Origin: Streptomyces clavifer
Lineage (GTDB): Bacteria; Actinomycetota; Actinomycetes; Streptomycetales; Streptomycetaceae
DNA length: 64,000 bases
Assembly: GCA_014651175.1 (NCBI GenBank)
Contig: BMWJ01000003.1
Location: forward strand, 124,001-188,000
Direction of reading: 5' to 3'
A program made the position numbers and the translations under genes. This document shows positions 46,024 through 55,403 of the stretch, piece after piece. Position 1 is the first letter of the stretch. Each line of letters starts with the position of its first letter. Under the pieces are notes generated by a model. That model was not told the DNA's origin, searched no databases, and saw only the letters and a list, made by a program, of their open reading frames with translations.

Positions 46024-46096
46024 CTCCCCCGACTGGACTCGAACCAGTAACCCTCCGGTTAACAGCCGAATGCTCTGCCAATTGAGCTACAGGGGA
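46024..46096 (-). tRNA. tRNA-Asn (GTT), copy A
   Basis: 73 nt with acceptor stem TCCCCTG/CGGGGGA, anticodon GTT in GGCTGTTAACC and a standard T loop. It lies 5 bases downstream of copy B and shares its terminator. Confidence 0.95.
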
Positions 46097-46101
46097 TCGC
46101 G

Positions 46102-46174
46102 CTCCCCCGACTGGACTCGAACCAGTAACCTGCCGGTTAACAGCCGGCTGCTCTGCCAATTGAGCTACAGGGGA
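46102..46174 (-). tRNA. tRNA-Asn (GTT), copy B
   Basis: 73 nt, the same cloverleaf as copy A with differences in the anticodon stem flank and variable region. The two are tandem and presumably one transcript. Confidence 0.95.
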
Positions 46175-46355
46175 TTGCTGCGTTGCGTCGAATCGTACCT
46201 GCCTGGCGGCTGCCGAGCGGCGCACGTTCGCTGCGACACATACATTAGCGCAAGCAGGGGGGTGCTCCGCCAATCGGTATCGCCCGGGGTGATCTCCGGT
46301 GTCCGTGGGTAGGCGGGCAGCACACGTCGCACAGAGCGAAGGAAGGGTGGCATCC

Positions 46356-46667
46356 ATGCGGTACCGGCTCACGTTCATCGTCGGAGTGGCCCTCGGTTAC
46401 GTGCTCGGCACGCGAGCCGGGCGCGAGCGTTACGAGCAGCTGAAGAAGTCGGCGCAGCGCGTCGCCGAGAACCCCGCCGTGCGCAACGCCGCGGAGTCGG
46501 CCGCGCAGGGCGGCCGGGAGTTCGCGGGCAAGGCGTACCACTCGGTGAGCGAGAAGGTCGGGGACAGGGTGCCCGTCTCCGTCTCCGACCGGGTGCGCTC
46601 GCTGCGCGAGCGCAGTGGCCACAACGGTCACACCGGCAGTGACGACTGGGGCACCACGAACACCTGA
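46356..46667 (+). CDS. YtxH-like small membrane protein
   Basis: 103 aa. One N-terminal hydrophobic segment (LTFIVGVALGYVLGTRAGRE) is followed by a helical, Ala/Glu/Lys-rich tail with ERYEQLKKSAQRVAENPAV, as in YtxH-domain proteins. GAAGGAAGG precedes the ATG at 46356. Function unknown; related proteins are stress-linked in Bacillus. Confidence 0.8.
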   Translation: MRYRLTFIVGVALGYVLGTRAGRERYEQLKKSAQRVAENPAVRNAAESAAQGGREFAGKAYHSVSEKVGDRVPVSVSDRVRSLRERSGHNGHTGSDDWGTTNT

Positions 46668-46735
46668 CCCGCTCCGCACCGGGCGTCCTCGGCGCCCGGT
46701 GCGGAAAGGTCCGCCGGTGCGGCAGAATCGTGGGT

Positions 46736-48181
46736 ATGGGCATAGTCGCCGGCTTGGACAGTTCATCCGCCTTCACACACATCGTCGTCTGCGACACGGA
46801 CACGGGTGAGGTGCTGCGGCAGGGGTACGCCGCGCATCCCATCGAGGCCAAGGCCTCCGAGGTGGATCCGCAGACGTGGCTGCTCTCACTCGGTGAGGCG
46901 GCCTCCAACGGGCTGCTCGAAGGCGTGGAGGGCATCGGCGTGTCCGCGCAGCAGCACGGTCTGCTGCCACTGGACCGCCAGGGCAATCTCGTACGACCGG
47001 CGCTGCTCGGCAACGACCGGCGGGCGCAGGTCGCCGCAGCCGATCTGGTCGACGGGCTCGGCGGGCGTCAGGCCTGGGCCGAGGCCGTGGGAAGCGTGCC
47101 CCAGGCCGCACAGCCGGTGTCCAAGCTGCGCTGGCTGGCCAAGAACGAGCCGGAGAACGCGCAGCGCGTCGCGGCGGTCATGCAGCCGCACGACTGGCTG
47201 GTGTGGCAGCTGCTCGGCCGGCCCGCCCGTCGTACCACGGACCGCGGTGCCGCGTCCGGCACCGGTTACTGGTCGGCGGGCTCCGGCTCCTACCGTCCCG
47301 ACCTCGTGGAGCTCGCGCTCGGCCACCAGGCGGCGCTGCCCGAGGTGCTGGGCCCGGCCGACGCCGCCGGGACGACGCCCGAGGGCCTGCTGATCTCGGC
47401 GGGTACCGGCGAGACGATGGCCGCGGCGTTCGGGCTGGGCGTCGCGGTCGGGGACGCCGTGGTGTCGCTGGGAGCCTCGGGTTCGGTGATGGCCGTGCAC
47501 CACGAGGCGCTGGCCGATCCGAGCGGGATGATCACCTCGTTCGCCGACGCCACGGGCATGCACCTGCCGGTGGTCCACACGTCGAACGCGGTGCGGGTGC
47601 TGCGGGGTTCCGTGGAGATGCTGGGCCTGGGCGATCTGGACGAGCTGTCCGCGCTGGCCCTGAAGTCGACACCGGGGGCCTCGGGTCTCGTGCTGCTGCC
47701 GTATCTGGAAGGTGAACGAACCCCGCAGCTGCCGCACACGGCGGGGACGCTGAGCGGGCTGCGGCGCGAGTCGATGAAGCCCGAGCACCTGGCGCGGGCG
47801 GCCTTCGAGGGGATGCTGTGCTCGCTGGCCGACGCGCTGGACGTGCTGCGCGGCCGGGGTGTGGAGGTCCGCCGGGTGTTCCTGCTGGGCGCGGCGGCCG
47901 AGCTGCCGGCCGTACAGGCGCTGGCGCCCGCGGTGTTCGGTACGCAGGTCGTCGTACCGCAGCCCGCCCAGTACGCGGCGCTGGGTGCGGCCCGGCAGGC
48001 GGCGTGGGCGCTCGGGGTGTCGCAGGGGACGCTCGACCCGCGGACTCCCCCGGCCTGGCGGGCCGCGGCGGCGCAGGTGCTCGATCCCGGCGAGGAGCTG
48101 ACCGTGGGCCGCGCGGTGCGCCAGCAGTACGGGGCGACCCGGGACCAGATCCACCCCGGGGCGTTCGGCGGTCCGGCCTGA
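46736..48181 (+). CDS. FGGY-family carbohydrate kinase (xylulokinase-like)
   Basis: 481 aa sugar kinase. GLDSSS at the N-terminus is the first phosphate loop, LGNDRR carries the substrate-binding Asp region, SLGASGSVMAV is the second phosphate block and YLEGERTP is the FGGY-type C-terminal signature. The closest named relatives are xylulokinases, but the sugar cannot be fixed. ATG 46736 was preferred to a GTG two codons upstream. It is transcribed alone and followed by a repeat array. Confidence 0.85.
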   Translation: MGIVAGLDSSSAFTHIVVCDTDTGEVLRQGYAAHPIEAKASEVDPQTWLLSLGEAASNGLLEGVEGIGVSAQQHGLLPLDRQGNLVRPALLGNDRRAQVAAADLVDGLGGRQAWAEAVGSVPQAAQPVSKLRWLAKNEPENAQRVAAVMQPHDWLVWQLLGRPARRTTDRGAASGTGYWSAGSGSYRPDLVELALGHQAALPEVLGPADAAGTTPEGLLISAGTGETMAAAFGLGVAVGDAVVSLGASGSVMAVHHEALADPSGMITSFADATGMHLPVVHTSNAVRVLRGSVEMLGLGDLDELSALALKSTPGASGLVLLPYLEGERTPQLPHTAGTLSGLRRESMKPEHLARAAFEGMLCSLADALDVLRGRGVEVRRVFLLGAAAELPAVQALAPAVFGTQVVVPQPAQYAALGAARQAAWALGVSQGTLDPRTPPAWRAAAAQVLDPGEELTVGRAVRQQYGATRDQIHPGAFGGPA

Positions 48182-48254
48182 GGGGCGCGCGGCCCGGGCT
48201 CCTGCCCGGGCCCGCGGACCCGGCCCTCCTGACCCGGAGTCCCCGAACCCGACT

Positions 48255-48338
48255 GCGTCTTGATACGGGCGTCTTGATACAGGCGTCTCGATACGGGCGT
48301 CTCGATACGGGCGTCGTGATCCGGACTTCTTGACCCGG
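48255..48338. repeat. Six tandem copies of a 14-bp unit
   Basis: Units of the form GCGTCTTGATACGG, the first five close to identical and the sixth diverged, between the kinase stop and the ABC exporter start. The 14-bp period does not fit a DNA helical turn. Confidence 0.9.
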
Positions 48339-48423
48339 GCTTGAGGAAAAGTGTTGGAAGTCGTGGTGCGGCGTACCGGAGGATGGACCGGCCTCTGCCG
48401 TTCGCCGACTCCGAGAGAACCGC

Positions 48424-50157
48424 GTGCTCATAAAACTCCTGCGGACCTATCTCGGTCCGTACAGACGACCCATCCTGCTGCTGGTGCTGCTCCAGCTCCT
48501 GCAGACCTGCGCCACCCTCTATCTGCCCAGCCTCAACGCGGACATCATCGACAGCGGTGTCGTGAAGGGGGACACGGGCTACATCCTGGAGTTCGGCGGC
48601 GTCATGATCGTCGTCAGCGTCGCCCAGGTCCTCTGCAACGTCGGCGCGGTGTACTACGGCGCCCGGACCGCCTCCGCGCTGGGGCGCGACGTGCGGGCTT
48701 CGGTCTTCGACCGGGTGCAGTCGTTCTCCGCACGCGAGTTCGGACGCTTCGGGGCCCCCTCGCTGATCACGCGGACCACCAACGACGTGCAGCAGGTCCA
48801 GATGCTCGTCCTGATGGCGTTCACCCTGATGGTCTCGGCGCCGATCATGTGCGTCGGCGGCATCATCATGGCGCTCGGCCAGGACGTCCCGCTGTCCGCG
48901 GTGCTGCTGGCCGTGGTGCCGGTGCTGGGCATCGCGGTGAGCCTGATCGTCAGGAGGATGCGGCCGCTGTTCCGCACGATGCAGGTGCGGCTCGACACGG
49001 TGAACCGGGTGCTGCGCGAGCAGATCACCGGCAACCGGGTCATCCGGGCCTTCGTGCGCGACGGCTACGAGGAGGAGCGCTTCCGGGGCGCCAACACCGG
49101 GCTGACGGACGTCGCCGTGTCGACGGGCCGACTGATGGCACTCATGTTCCCGACCGTAATGACGGTGGTGAACCTGTCGTCCGTCGCCGTGGTCTGGTTC
49201 GGCGCGCACCGCATCGACAGCGGCGGGATGCAGATAGGCGCGCTCACCGCGTTCCTCGCCTATCTGATGCAGATCGTCATGTCGGTGATGATGGCCACCT
49301 TCATGTTCATGATGGTGCCGCGGGCCGAGGTCTGCGCCGAGCGCATCCAGGAGGTCCTGGAGACCGAGTCGAGCGTGGTTCCCCCGGCCGCCCCGGTCAC
49401 GGAGCTGCTCACCCACGGTCATCTGGAGGTACGGGGCGCCGAGTTCCGCTACCCCGGTGCCGAGGAGCCGGTGCTGCGCTCGGTCGATCTGGTGGCCAGG
49501 CCCGGTGAGACGACCGCCGTCATCGGGTCCACGGGCAGCGGGAAGTCGACGCTGCTCGGGCTCGTACCGCGGCTGTTCGACGTGACGGACGGCGACGTGC
49601 TGGTCGGAGGCACGGACGTGCGGACGGTGGATCCCGTCCTGCTGGCGCGGACCGTGAGCCTCGTCCCGCAGAAGCCGTACCTCTTCTCCGGGACGGTCGC
49701 GACGAATCTGCGGTACGGGAATCCCGACGCGACCGACGAGGAGCTGTGGCACGCGCTGGAGGTGGCCCAGGCGAAGGACTTCGTGGAGCGGCTGGAACAC
49801 GGCCTGGACGCGCCGATCGCCCAGGGCGGCACGAATGTCTCCGGTGGGCAGCGGCAGCGGCTCGCGATCGCGCGGACGCTGGTGCAGCGGCCGGAGATCT
49901 ACCTCTTCGACGACTCCTTCTCGGCGCTGGACTACGCGACGGACGCCGCACTGCGCGGTGCGCTCGCCCGGGAGACGGCGGGGGCGACCGTGGTGATCGT
50001 GGCGCAGCGGGTCTCCACCATCCGTGCCGCGGACCGGATCGTGGTGCTGGACGAGGGCCGGGTCGTGGGGACGGGCAGTCACCGCGAACTGATGGACGGC
50101 AATGAAACGTACCGGGAGATCGTGCTCTCCCAGCTGACGGAAGCGGAGGCCGCCTGA
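48424..50157 (+). CDS. ABC exporter half-transporter A (permease-ATPase)
   Basis: 577 aa. An N-terminal six-helix membrane domain is followed by an ATPase with Walker A GSTGSGKST, signature NVSGGQRQRL and Walker B IYLFDDSFSALD. The position of the catalytic Glu after the Walker B Asp is Asp here, so this half has a degenerate site. It pairs with the next gene as a heterodimeric exporter of the TM287/288 kind. GTG start. Substrate unknown. Confidence 0.92.
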   Translation: MLIKLLRTYLGPYRRPILLLVLLQLLQTCATLYLPSLNADIIDSGVVKGDTGYILEFGGVMIVVSVAQVLCNVGAVYYGARTASALGRDVRASVFDRVQSFSAREFGRFGAPSLITRTTNDVQQVQMLVLMAFTLMVSAPIMCVGGIIMALGQDVPLSAVLLAVVPVLGIAVSLIVRRMRPLFRTMQVRLDTVNRVLREQITGNRVIRAFVRDGYEEERFRGANTGLTDVAVSTGRLMALMFPTVMTVVNLSSVAVVWFGAHRIDSGGMQIGALTAFLAYLMQIVMSVMMATFMFMMVPRAEVCAERIQEVLETESSVVPPAAPVTELLTHGHLEVRGAEFRYPGAEEPVLRSVDLVARPGETTAVIGSTGSGKSTLLGLVPRLFDVTDGDVLVGGTDVRTVDPVLLARTVSLVPQKPYLFSGTVATNLRYGNPDATDEELWHALEVAQAKDFVERLEHGLDAPIAQGGTNVSGGQRQRLAIARTLVQRPEIYLFDDSFSALDYATDAALRGALARETAGATVVIVAQRVSTIRAADRIVVLDEGRVVGTGSHRELMDGNETYREIVLSQLTEAEAA

Positions 50158-52082
50158 TGGCCGGGCCGGGCGGACGGATGATGGCCGGTGGGCCCACCGA
50201 GCGGTCCATGGACTTCAAGGGGTCCGGGAAGCGGCTGCTGAAGAGGTTCAGCAAGGAGAAGTCCTCCCTGTACCTGATGCTGGGAGCCGTGTCGCTGAGC
50301 GTGGGGTTCTCGGTGGTCGGGCCGAAGATCCTCGGTGCGGCCACAGACCTGATCTTCGCGGGGGTCGTCGGCAGGCAGATGCCGGAGGGCCGGTCGAAGG
50401 CCGAGGCCGTCGACGGACTGCGGGAGGACGGCAGCGGCGGGCTGGCCGACATGCTGTCCGGGGTGGACTTCGTCCCCGGCGAGGGCATCGACTTCGACGC
50501 GGTGGGGAACGTCCTGCTGGCGGCGCTGGCGGTGTACGTCCTCGCCGGGCTGCTGATGCTCGTGTCGACGCGGCTGTCGATCCGGGTGATCAACCGGGTC
50601 GTGTTCCAGCTCCGCGAGGACCTCCAGACGAAGCTGGCGAGGCTGCCGCTGTCCTACTTCGACCGGCAGAAGCGCGGCGAGGTGCTGAGCCGGGCGACGA
50701 ACGACATCGACAACATCTCGCAGACGATGCAGCAGACGATGGGACAGCTCATCAACTCGCTGCTGACCATCGTCGGCGTACTGATCATGATGTTCTGGAT
50801 CTCTCCGCTGCTCGCCCTGGTGGCGCTGCTGACCATCCCGCTGTCGGTGTTCGTGGCCGCACGGGTCGGCAAGCGGTCGCAGCCGCAGTTCGTGGCGCAG
50901 TGGAAGGTGACGGGCAGGCTCAACGCCCACATCGAGGAGATGTACACCGGCCACACCCTGGTGAAGGTCTTCGGGCGGCAGACCGAGTCCGCGAGGGACT
51001 TCGCCGAGCAGAACGACGCCCTCTACGAGGCGGGCTTCAAAGCCCAGTTCAACAGTGGCATCATGCAGCCGCTGATGATGTTCGTCTCGAATCTGAACTA
51101 TGTGCTGGTCGCGGTCGTCGGCGGGCTGCGGGTCGCTTCGGGTGCGCTGTCGATCGGTGACGTGCAGGCGTTCATCCAGTACTCGCGGCAGTTCTCGATG
51201 CCGCTGACGCAGGTCGCCTCGATGGCGAACCTGGTGCAGTCGGGCGTGGCGTCGGCCGAGCGGGTCTTCGAGCTGCTGGATGCCGAGGAGCAGGCCCCCG
51301 ACCCGGTGCCCGCCGAGCGGCCCGTGAAGCGGAGCGGCAGCGTGGCGCTGGAGAAGGTGGCCTTCCGGTACGACCCGGAGAAGCCGCTCATCGAGGACCT
51401 CTCGCTGCGGGTGGAGCCGGGTCACACGGTCGCCATCGTCGGCCCGACGGGCGCCGGCAAGACGACCCTCGTCAATCTGCTGATGCGGTTCTACGAGGTG
51501 ACGGGCGGCCGGATCACCCTCGACGGGGTCGACGTGGCGAAGATGTCGCGTGACGAACTGCGTTCGGGCATAGGCATGGTCCTCCAGGACACCTGGCTGT
51601 TCGGCGGCACGATCGCGGAGAACATCGCCTACGGCGCCTCCCGCGAGGTCAGCCGGGAGGAGATCGGGGAGGCCGCGCGGGCCGCCCACGCCGACCGGTT
51701 CATCCGTACGCTGCCGGACGGCTACGACACGGTGCTCGACGACGAGGGGTCCGGGGTCAGCGCGGGCGAGAAGCAGCTGATCACCATCGCGCGGGCGTTC
51801 CTGTCGGACCCCGTGATCCTGGTCCTCGACGAGGCCACCAGCTCGGTGGACACCCGTACGGAGGTGCTGATCCAGAAGGCGATGGCGCGGCTCGCGCACG
51901 GCCGTACGAGCTTCGTGATCGCGCACCGGCTCTCGACGATCCGGGATGCCGATGTGATCCTCGTGATGGAGAGCGGCTCGATCGTCGAGCAGGGCACGCA
52001 CGACGAGCTGCTGGCGGCCGAGGGGGCCTACGCCCGGCTGTACGCGGCGCAGTTCGCGCAGGCGCCTGCCGAGATCGACTGA
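50157..52082 (+). CDS. ABC exporter half-transporter B (permease-ATPase)
   Basis: 641 aa, longer N-terminus than its partner, with six membrane helices. The ATPase has Walker A GPTGAGKTT, Walker B ILVLDEATSSVD with catalytic Glu and an altered signature GVSAGEKQ. The combination of an intact catalytic Glu with a weak signature is the expected complement to partner A. Its ATG overlaps the partner's stop by one base, so translation is coupled. Confidence 0.92.
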   Translation: MAGPGGRMMAGGPTERSMDFKGSGKRLLKRFSKEKSSLYLMLGAVSLSVGFSVVGPKILGAATDLIFAGVVGRQMPEGRSKAEAVDGLREDGSGGLADMLSGVDFVPGEGIDFDAVGNVLLAALAVYVLAGLLMLVSTRLSIRVINRVVFQLREDLQTKLARLPLSYFDRQKRGEVLSRATNDIDNISQTMQQTMGQLINSLLTIVGVLIMMFWISPLLALVALLTIPLSVFVAARVGKRSQPQFVAQWKVTGRLNAHIEEMYTGHTLVKVFGRQTESARDFAEQNDALYEAGFKAQFNSGIMQPLMMFVSNLNYVLVAVVGGLRVASGALSIGDVQAFIQYSRQFSMPLTQVASMANLVQSGVASAERVFELLDAEEQAPDPVPAERPVKRSGSVALEKVAFRYDPEKPLIEDLSLRVEPGHTVAIVGPTGAGKTTLVNLLMRFYEVTGGRITLDGVDVAKMSRDELRSGIGMVLQDTWLFGGTIAENIAYGASREVSREEIGEAARAAHADRFIRTLPDGYDTVLDDEGSGVSAGEKQLITIARAFLSDPVILVLDEATSSVDTRTEVLIQKAMARLAHGRTSFVIAHRLSTIRDADVILVMESGSIVEQGTHDELLAAEGAYARLYAAQFAQAPAEID

Positions 52083-52087
52083 CCGCC

Positions 52088-52116
52088 GCGGACCGGACCC
52101 GCCGGGTCCGGTCCGC
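52088..52116. terminator. Bidirectional hairpin between the ABC exporter and hrdA
   Basis: GCGGACCGGACCC and GGGTCCGGTCCGC pair perfectly over 13 bp around a three-base loop. Confidence 0.88.
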
Positions 52117-52133
52117 TCCTTCACGGGGCCGGC

Positions 52134-53219
52134 TCAGTCCAGGTAGCCGCGGAGCTGGTCCGCGAAGGCGTGGTCGCGGAGCTTGTTCAGGGTCTTGGAC
52201 TCGATCTGCCGGATGCGTTCGCGGGTCACGCCGAAGATCCGGCCTATCTCCTCGAGGGTGCGGGGCCGCCCGTCGTCCAGTCCGTAGCGCAGCTGGACCA
52301 CCTTCCGCTCGCGCTCGCCGAGCGTGGAGAGCACCACTTCCAGGTGTTCGCGCAGGAGGAGGAAGGCTGCGGACTCGACCGGTGACGCGGCGTCGCCGTC
52401 CTCGATGAGGTCACCGAAGGCGACGTCGTCCTCCTCGCCGACGGGGGCGTGCAGGGAGACGGGCTCCTGGGCGAGGCGCAGGACCTCGCCGACCCGCTCG
52501 GGCGTCAGATCGAGCTGGGCCGCCACCTCTTCGGCGGCCGGCTCGTAGCCGCGCTCCTGGAGCAGGCGGCGCTGGACGCGTACGACCCGGTTGATCAGCT
52601 CGACGACGTGGACCGGGACCCTTATGGTCCGGGCCTGGTCGGCGAGGGCCCGGGACATGGCCTGGCGGATCCACCAGGTCGCGTACGTGGAGAACTTGTA
52701 GCCCCGGGCGTAGTCGAACTTCTCGACCGCCCTGATCAGTCCGAGATTCCCCTCCTGCACCAGGTCGAGCATGGTCAGGCCGCGGCCGACGTACCGCTTG
52801 GCCACCGAGACGACGAGCCGCAGGTTGGCCTCGATGAGGCGGCGTTTCGCCAGCCGTCCCAGGACGACGAGCCGGTCCAGGTCGAACGCGAGCCGGGAGT
52901 CCGGGTCGGGGGTGCCCGCGAGGCGTTCCTCGGCGAAGAGCCCCGCTTCGACGCGGCGGGCGAGGTCCACCTCCTCCGCGGCGGTGAGCAGCGGGATCCG
53001 GCCGATCTCCCGCAGGTACTGCCGGAAGAGGTCGGAGGACGGGCCGCCGGCTTCCTGCCGGCGCGGCTCCGGGAGCGCGGGGACCTCCACCGGTTCCTCC
53101 AGCACCGGGTCGGACGCGCCCGGGGGCGGTCCGGCCCCCTCCGGATGGCGCGTGACCCGGTTCTGCGCGGGAATCGCCGGGACATGCTCGGTCGTGCTCG
53201 TCACGGTCCGGGTCTGCAC
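52134..53219 (-). CDS. hrdA: Principal-like RNA polymerase sigma factor, HrdA type
   Basis: 361 aa group 2 sigma-70 factor. Region 1.2 ([19 protein letters not shown]), region 2 with [16 protein letters not shown] and the -10 recognition [14 protein letters not shown], region 3 and region 4.2 with the [22 protein letters not shown] are complete. The N-terminus is short, without the long acidic region 1.1 of HrdB. The GTG at 53219 was chosen because GGAGG lies 8 bases upstream; an in-frame start at 53378 would add a Pro/Arg-rich piece without support. In S. coelicolor the hrdA gene lies near dnaG, as here. Confidence 0.9.
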   Translation of the reverse strand: MQTRTVTSTTEHVPAIPAQNRVTRHPEGAGPPPGASDPVLEEPVEVPALPEPRRQEAGGPSSDLFRQYLREIGRIPLLTAAEEVDLARRVEAGLFAEERLAGTPDPDSRLAFDLDRLVVLGRLAKRRLIEANLRLVVSVAKRYVGRGLTMLDLVQEGNLGLIRAVEKFDYARGYKFSTYATWWIRQAMSRALADQARTIRVPVHVVELINRVVRVQRRLLQERGYEPAAEEVAAQLDLTPERVGEVLRLAQEPVSLHAPVGEEDDVAFGDLIEDGDAASPVESAAFLLLREHLEVVLSTLGERERKVVQLRYGLDDGRPRTLEEIGRIFGVTRERIRQIESKTLNKLRDHAFADQLRGYLD

Positions 53220-53403
53220 GGGGGCGACCTCCAGGTGATCGCTGCCGGATCGCGGGGATGGGGGTCCCTGGGGTGGACCCTCCGCGCTCCGATGACTCAG
53301 GCACCGCCATCCAGTGTGGGGTACGGCACATCGCCGCCACGAGGGGCGTGCGGTGACTTTCTGAGTCCGGTCCGTCACCGGGCGGGGCGGGCCGTGGTAC
53401 GGA

Positions 53404-55311
53404 TCAGAGCGCAGCCGCGCCGTGGCTCCGCAGTGACTGGGCGTACTGCTGGAGGACCCAGACCTCGTTCTGCGCGGCGGCCAGATGGTCCGGCGCCACG
53501 TTGCTCCCGAGGCGGGCGAGGCTGCCCTGGACGTCGTCGATCCTGCGGTCGACGGCGCGCAGGCGGACCTTGACCAGGTGCTGGCCCGCGTAGGACTCGT
53601 CGATGTTCTTGCCGTGGAACACCTCGACCGCGAGCTCGGTGACGAGCTTGCGCACCGAGTCGTTGGGGGTCGCGTCGAGCACCTGGACCAGGTACTCGCG
53701 GGTCTCGGCCAGACCCTGCTCGGCGCCGCCCGCCTCCGCGATGCACTGGCGCACCGCCGCGTACGGCGGGGCGGTGAACTCGTCGATGCCGTAGGCGTCG
53801 AAGGCGGGTGAGACGAGTGCGGGCTTCTGCAGGGCGAGCTTGAGCAGTTCGCGCTCGGTGCGGTGGGCGGGGCTGCGGAGGTTGAGTGCGGGGCCGGACG
53901 GGGCGGCGGGCGCCTGCCCCTGTTGGTGCTGCGCGGCGTTGCCGGCGGGGGCCCGTGCGGGTCCGCGTTTGTCTCCTCGCCCGCGGGCCCACTGGGCGAG
54001 CTGGTTGACCCGGTGGACGACGAATTCCTGGTCGAGGATGCCGACGAAGCCCGCGAGCTGGACGGCCACCTCTCGCTGCACGCTGCTCGTCTTGATCTTG
54101 GCGACGACGGGCGCGGCCTCGTCCAGGGCCGCGGCGCGGCCCGCCGGGGTCTCCAGGTCGTACCGGCCGACGATCTGGCGCAGCGCGAACTCGAAGAGCG
54201 GGGTGCGGGGTTCGACCAGGTCGCGGACGGCGTCGTCGCCCTTGGCCAGGCGCAGGTCGCACGGGTCCATGTTGTCCGGGGCGATCGCGATGTACGTCTC
54301 CGCGGCGAACTTCTGGTCGTCCTCGAAGGCGCGCAGGGCGGCCTTCTGGCCGGCCGCGTCGCCGTCGAAGGTGAAGATCACGCGGGCGCTGCCGTTGTCC
54401 ATCAGGAGCCGTCGGAGGATCTTGATGTGGTCGCTGCCGAACGCCGTGCCGCAGGTGGCGATGGCGGTGGTGATCCCGGCCAGGTGGCAGGCCATGACGT
54501 CGGTGTAGCCCTCGACGACGACGGCCCGGCTGGCCTTGGCGATGTCCTTCTTGGCCAGGTCGATGCCGTACAGCACCTGGGACTTCTTGTAGATCGAGGT
54601 CTCGGGGGTGTTGAGGTACTTGGGGCCGTTGTCGTCGTCGCGCAGTTTGCGGGCGCCGAAGCCGACGATCTCGCCGGAGGTGTCGCTGATGGGCCACATC
54701 AGCCGGCCGCGGAAGCGGTCGATGGGGCCGCGGCGGCCGTCCTGGGAGAGGCCGGAGCTGATGAGCTCCTTGTCGCTGAAGCCCTTGCCGCGCAGGAAGC
54801 GGGTGAGGTGGTCCCAGCCGGCGGGGCTGTATCCGACGCCGAAGTGGGCCGCCGCGTCCTGGTCGAAACCGCGCCCGGCGAGGAACTTCCGGCCGATCTC
54901 GGCCTCGGGGCCGTCGAGCTGCTCACGGTAGAAATCGGCTGCGATCTTGTGGGCCTCGACCAGCCGGATGCGCTCGCCGCGCTGGTGGGAGGGGTTGTAG
55001 CCGCCCTCCTCGTACCGCAGGGTGATGCCCGCCTTGGCGGCGAGGCGCTCGACCGTCTCGGAGAAGGTGAGGTGGTCGATCTTCATCACGAAGGCGATCG
55101 TGTCGCCGCCCTCCTGGCACCCGAAGCAGTGGAAGAGACCCTTGCTCGGGCTGACCTGGAAGGAGGGGGACTTCTCGTCGTGGAAGGGGCAGAGGCCCTT
55201 GAGGTTTCCGCCGCCCGCGCTGCGCAGTTGGAGGTACTCGGAGACGACGGCGTCGATCGGGACCGCGTCCCGTACCGCCTTCACGTCGTCGTCGTTGATC
55301 CTGCCTGCCAC
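53404..55311 (-). CDS. dnaG: DNA primase
   Basis: 635 aa. The N-terminal zinc finger has Cys41, His44, Cys62 and Cys65 ([11 protein letters not shown] and HCFGCQEGG). The TOPRIM core carries VVEGYTD and [11 protein letters not shown], and the C-terminal helicase-binding helical domain is present. It makes RNA primers for replication. GTG start. It lies between hrdA and the FAD oxidoreductase gene. Confidence 0.97.
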   Translation of the reverse strand: MAGRINDDDVKAVRDAVPIDAVVSEYLQLRSAGGGNLKGLCPFHDEKSPSFQVSPSKGLFHCFGCQEGGDTIAFVMKIDHLTFSETVERLAAKAGITLRYEEGGYNPSHQRGERIRLVEAHKIAADFYREQLDGPEAEIGRKFLAGRGFDQDAAAHFGVGYSPAGWDHLTRFLRGKGFSDKELISSGLSQDGRRGPIDRFRGRLMWPISDTSGEIVGFGARKLRDDDNGPKYLNTPETSIYKKSQVLYGIDLAKKDIAKASRAVVVEGYTDVMACHLAGITTAIATCGTAFGSDHIKILRRLLMDNGSARVIFTFDGDAAGQKAALRAFEDDQKFAAETYIAIAPDNMDPCDLRLAKGDDAVRDLVEPRTPLFEFALRQIVGRYDLETPAGRAAALDEAAPVVAKIKTSSVQREVAVQLAGFVGILDQEFVVHRVNQLAQWARGRGDKRGPARAPAGNAAQHQQGQAPAAPSGPALNLRSPAHRTERELLKLALQKPALVSPAFDAYGIDEFTAPPYAAVRQCIAEAGGAEQGLAETREYLVQVLDATPNDSVRKLVTELAVEVFHGKNIDESYAGQHLVKVRLRAVDRRIDDVQGSLARLGSNVAPDHLAAAQNEVWVLQQYAQSLRSHGAAAL

Positions 55312-55335
55312 GAGTGAAGTCTACGGGTGGGGTCG

Positions 55336-55396
55336 GGCATCCGGGACCGGCCGGCCGCCGGGGCGGGGCGCAGGAGCCCGGCCGGTCCCGGATGCC
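55336..55396. terminator. Long hairpin upstream of dnaG
   Basis: A perfect 19-bp inverted repeat (55336-55354 with 55378-55396, beginning GGCATCCGGGACC) around a 23-base G-rich loop, placed just past the oxidoreductase stop and about 25 bases before the dnaG start. It probably separates the two transcription units. Confidence 0.8.
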
Positions 55397-55403
55397 GGGC
55401 GGG

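Noticed and set aside
45728-46174. Attachment sites of an integrative element at the tRNA genes
   Set aside because: No copy of a tRNA 3' end was found at the left edge of the halogenase region, and no integrase or excisionase gene is present.
52134-53378. 414-residue form of the sigma factor starting at 53378
   Set aside because: The extra 53 residues are not sigma-like and have no ribosome site, whereas GGAGG precedes the GTG at 53219.
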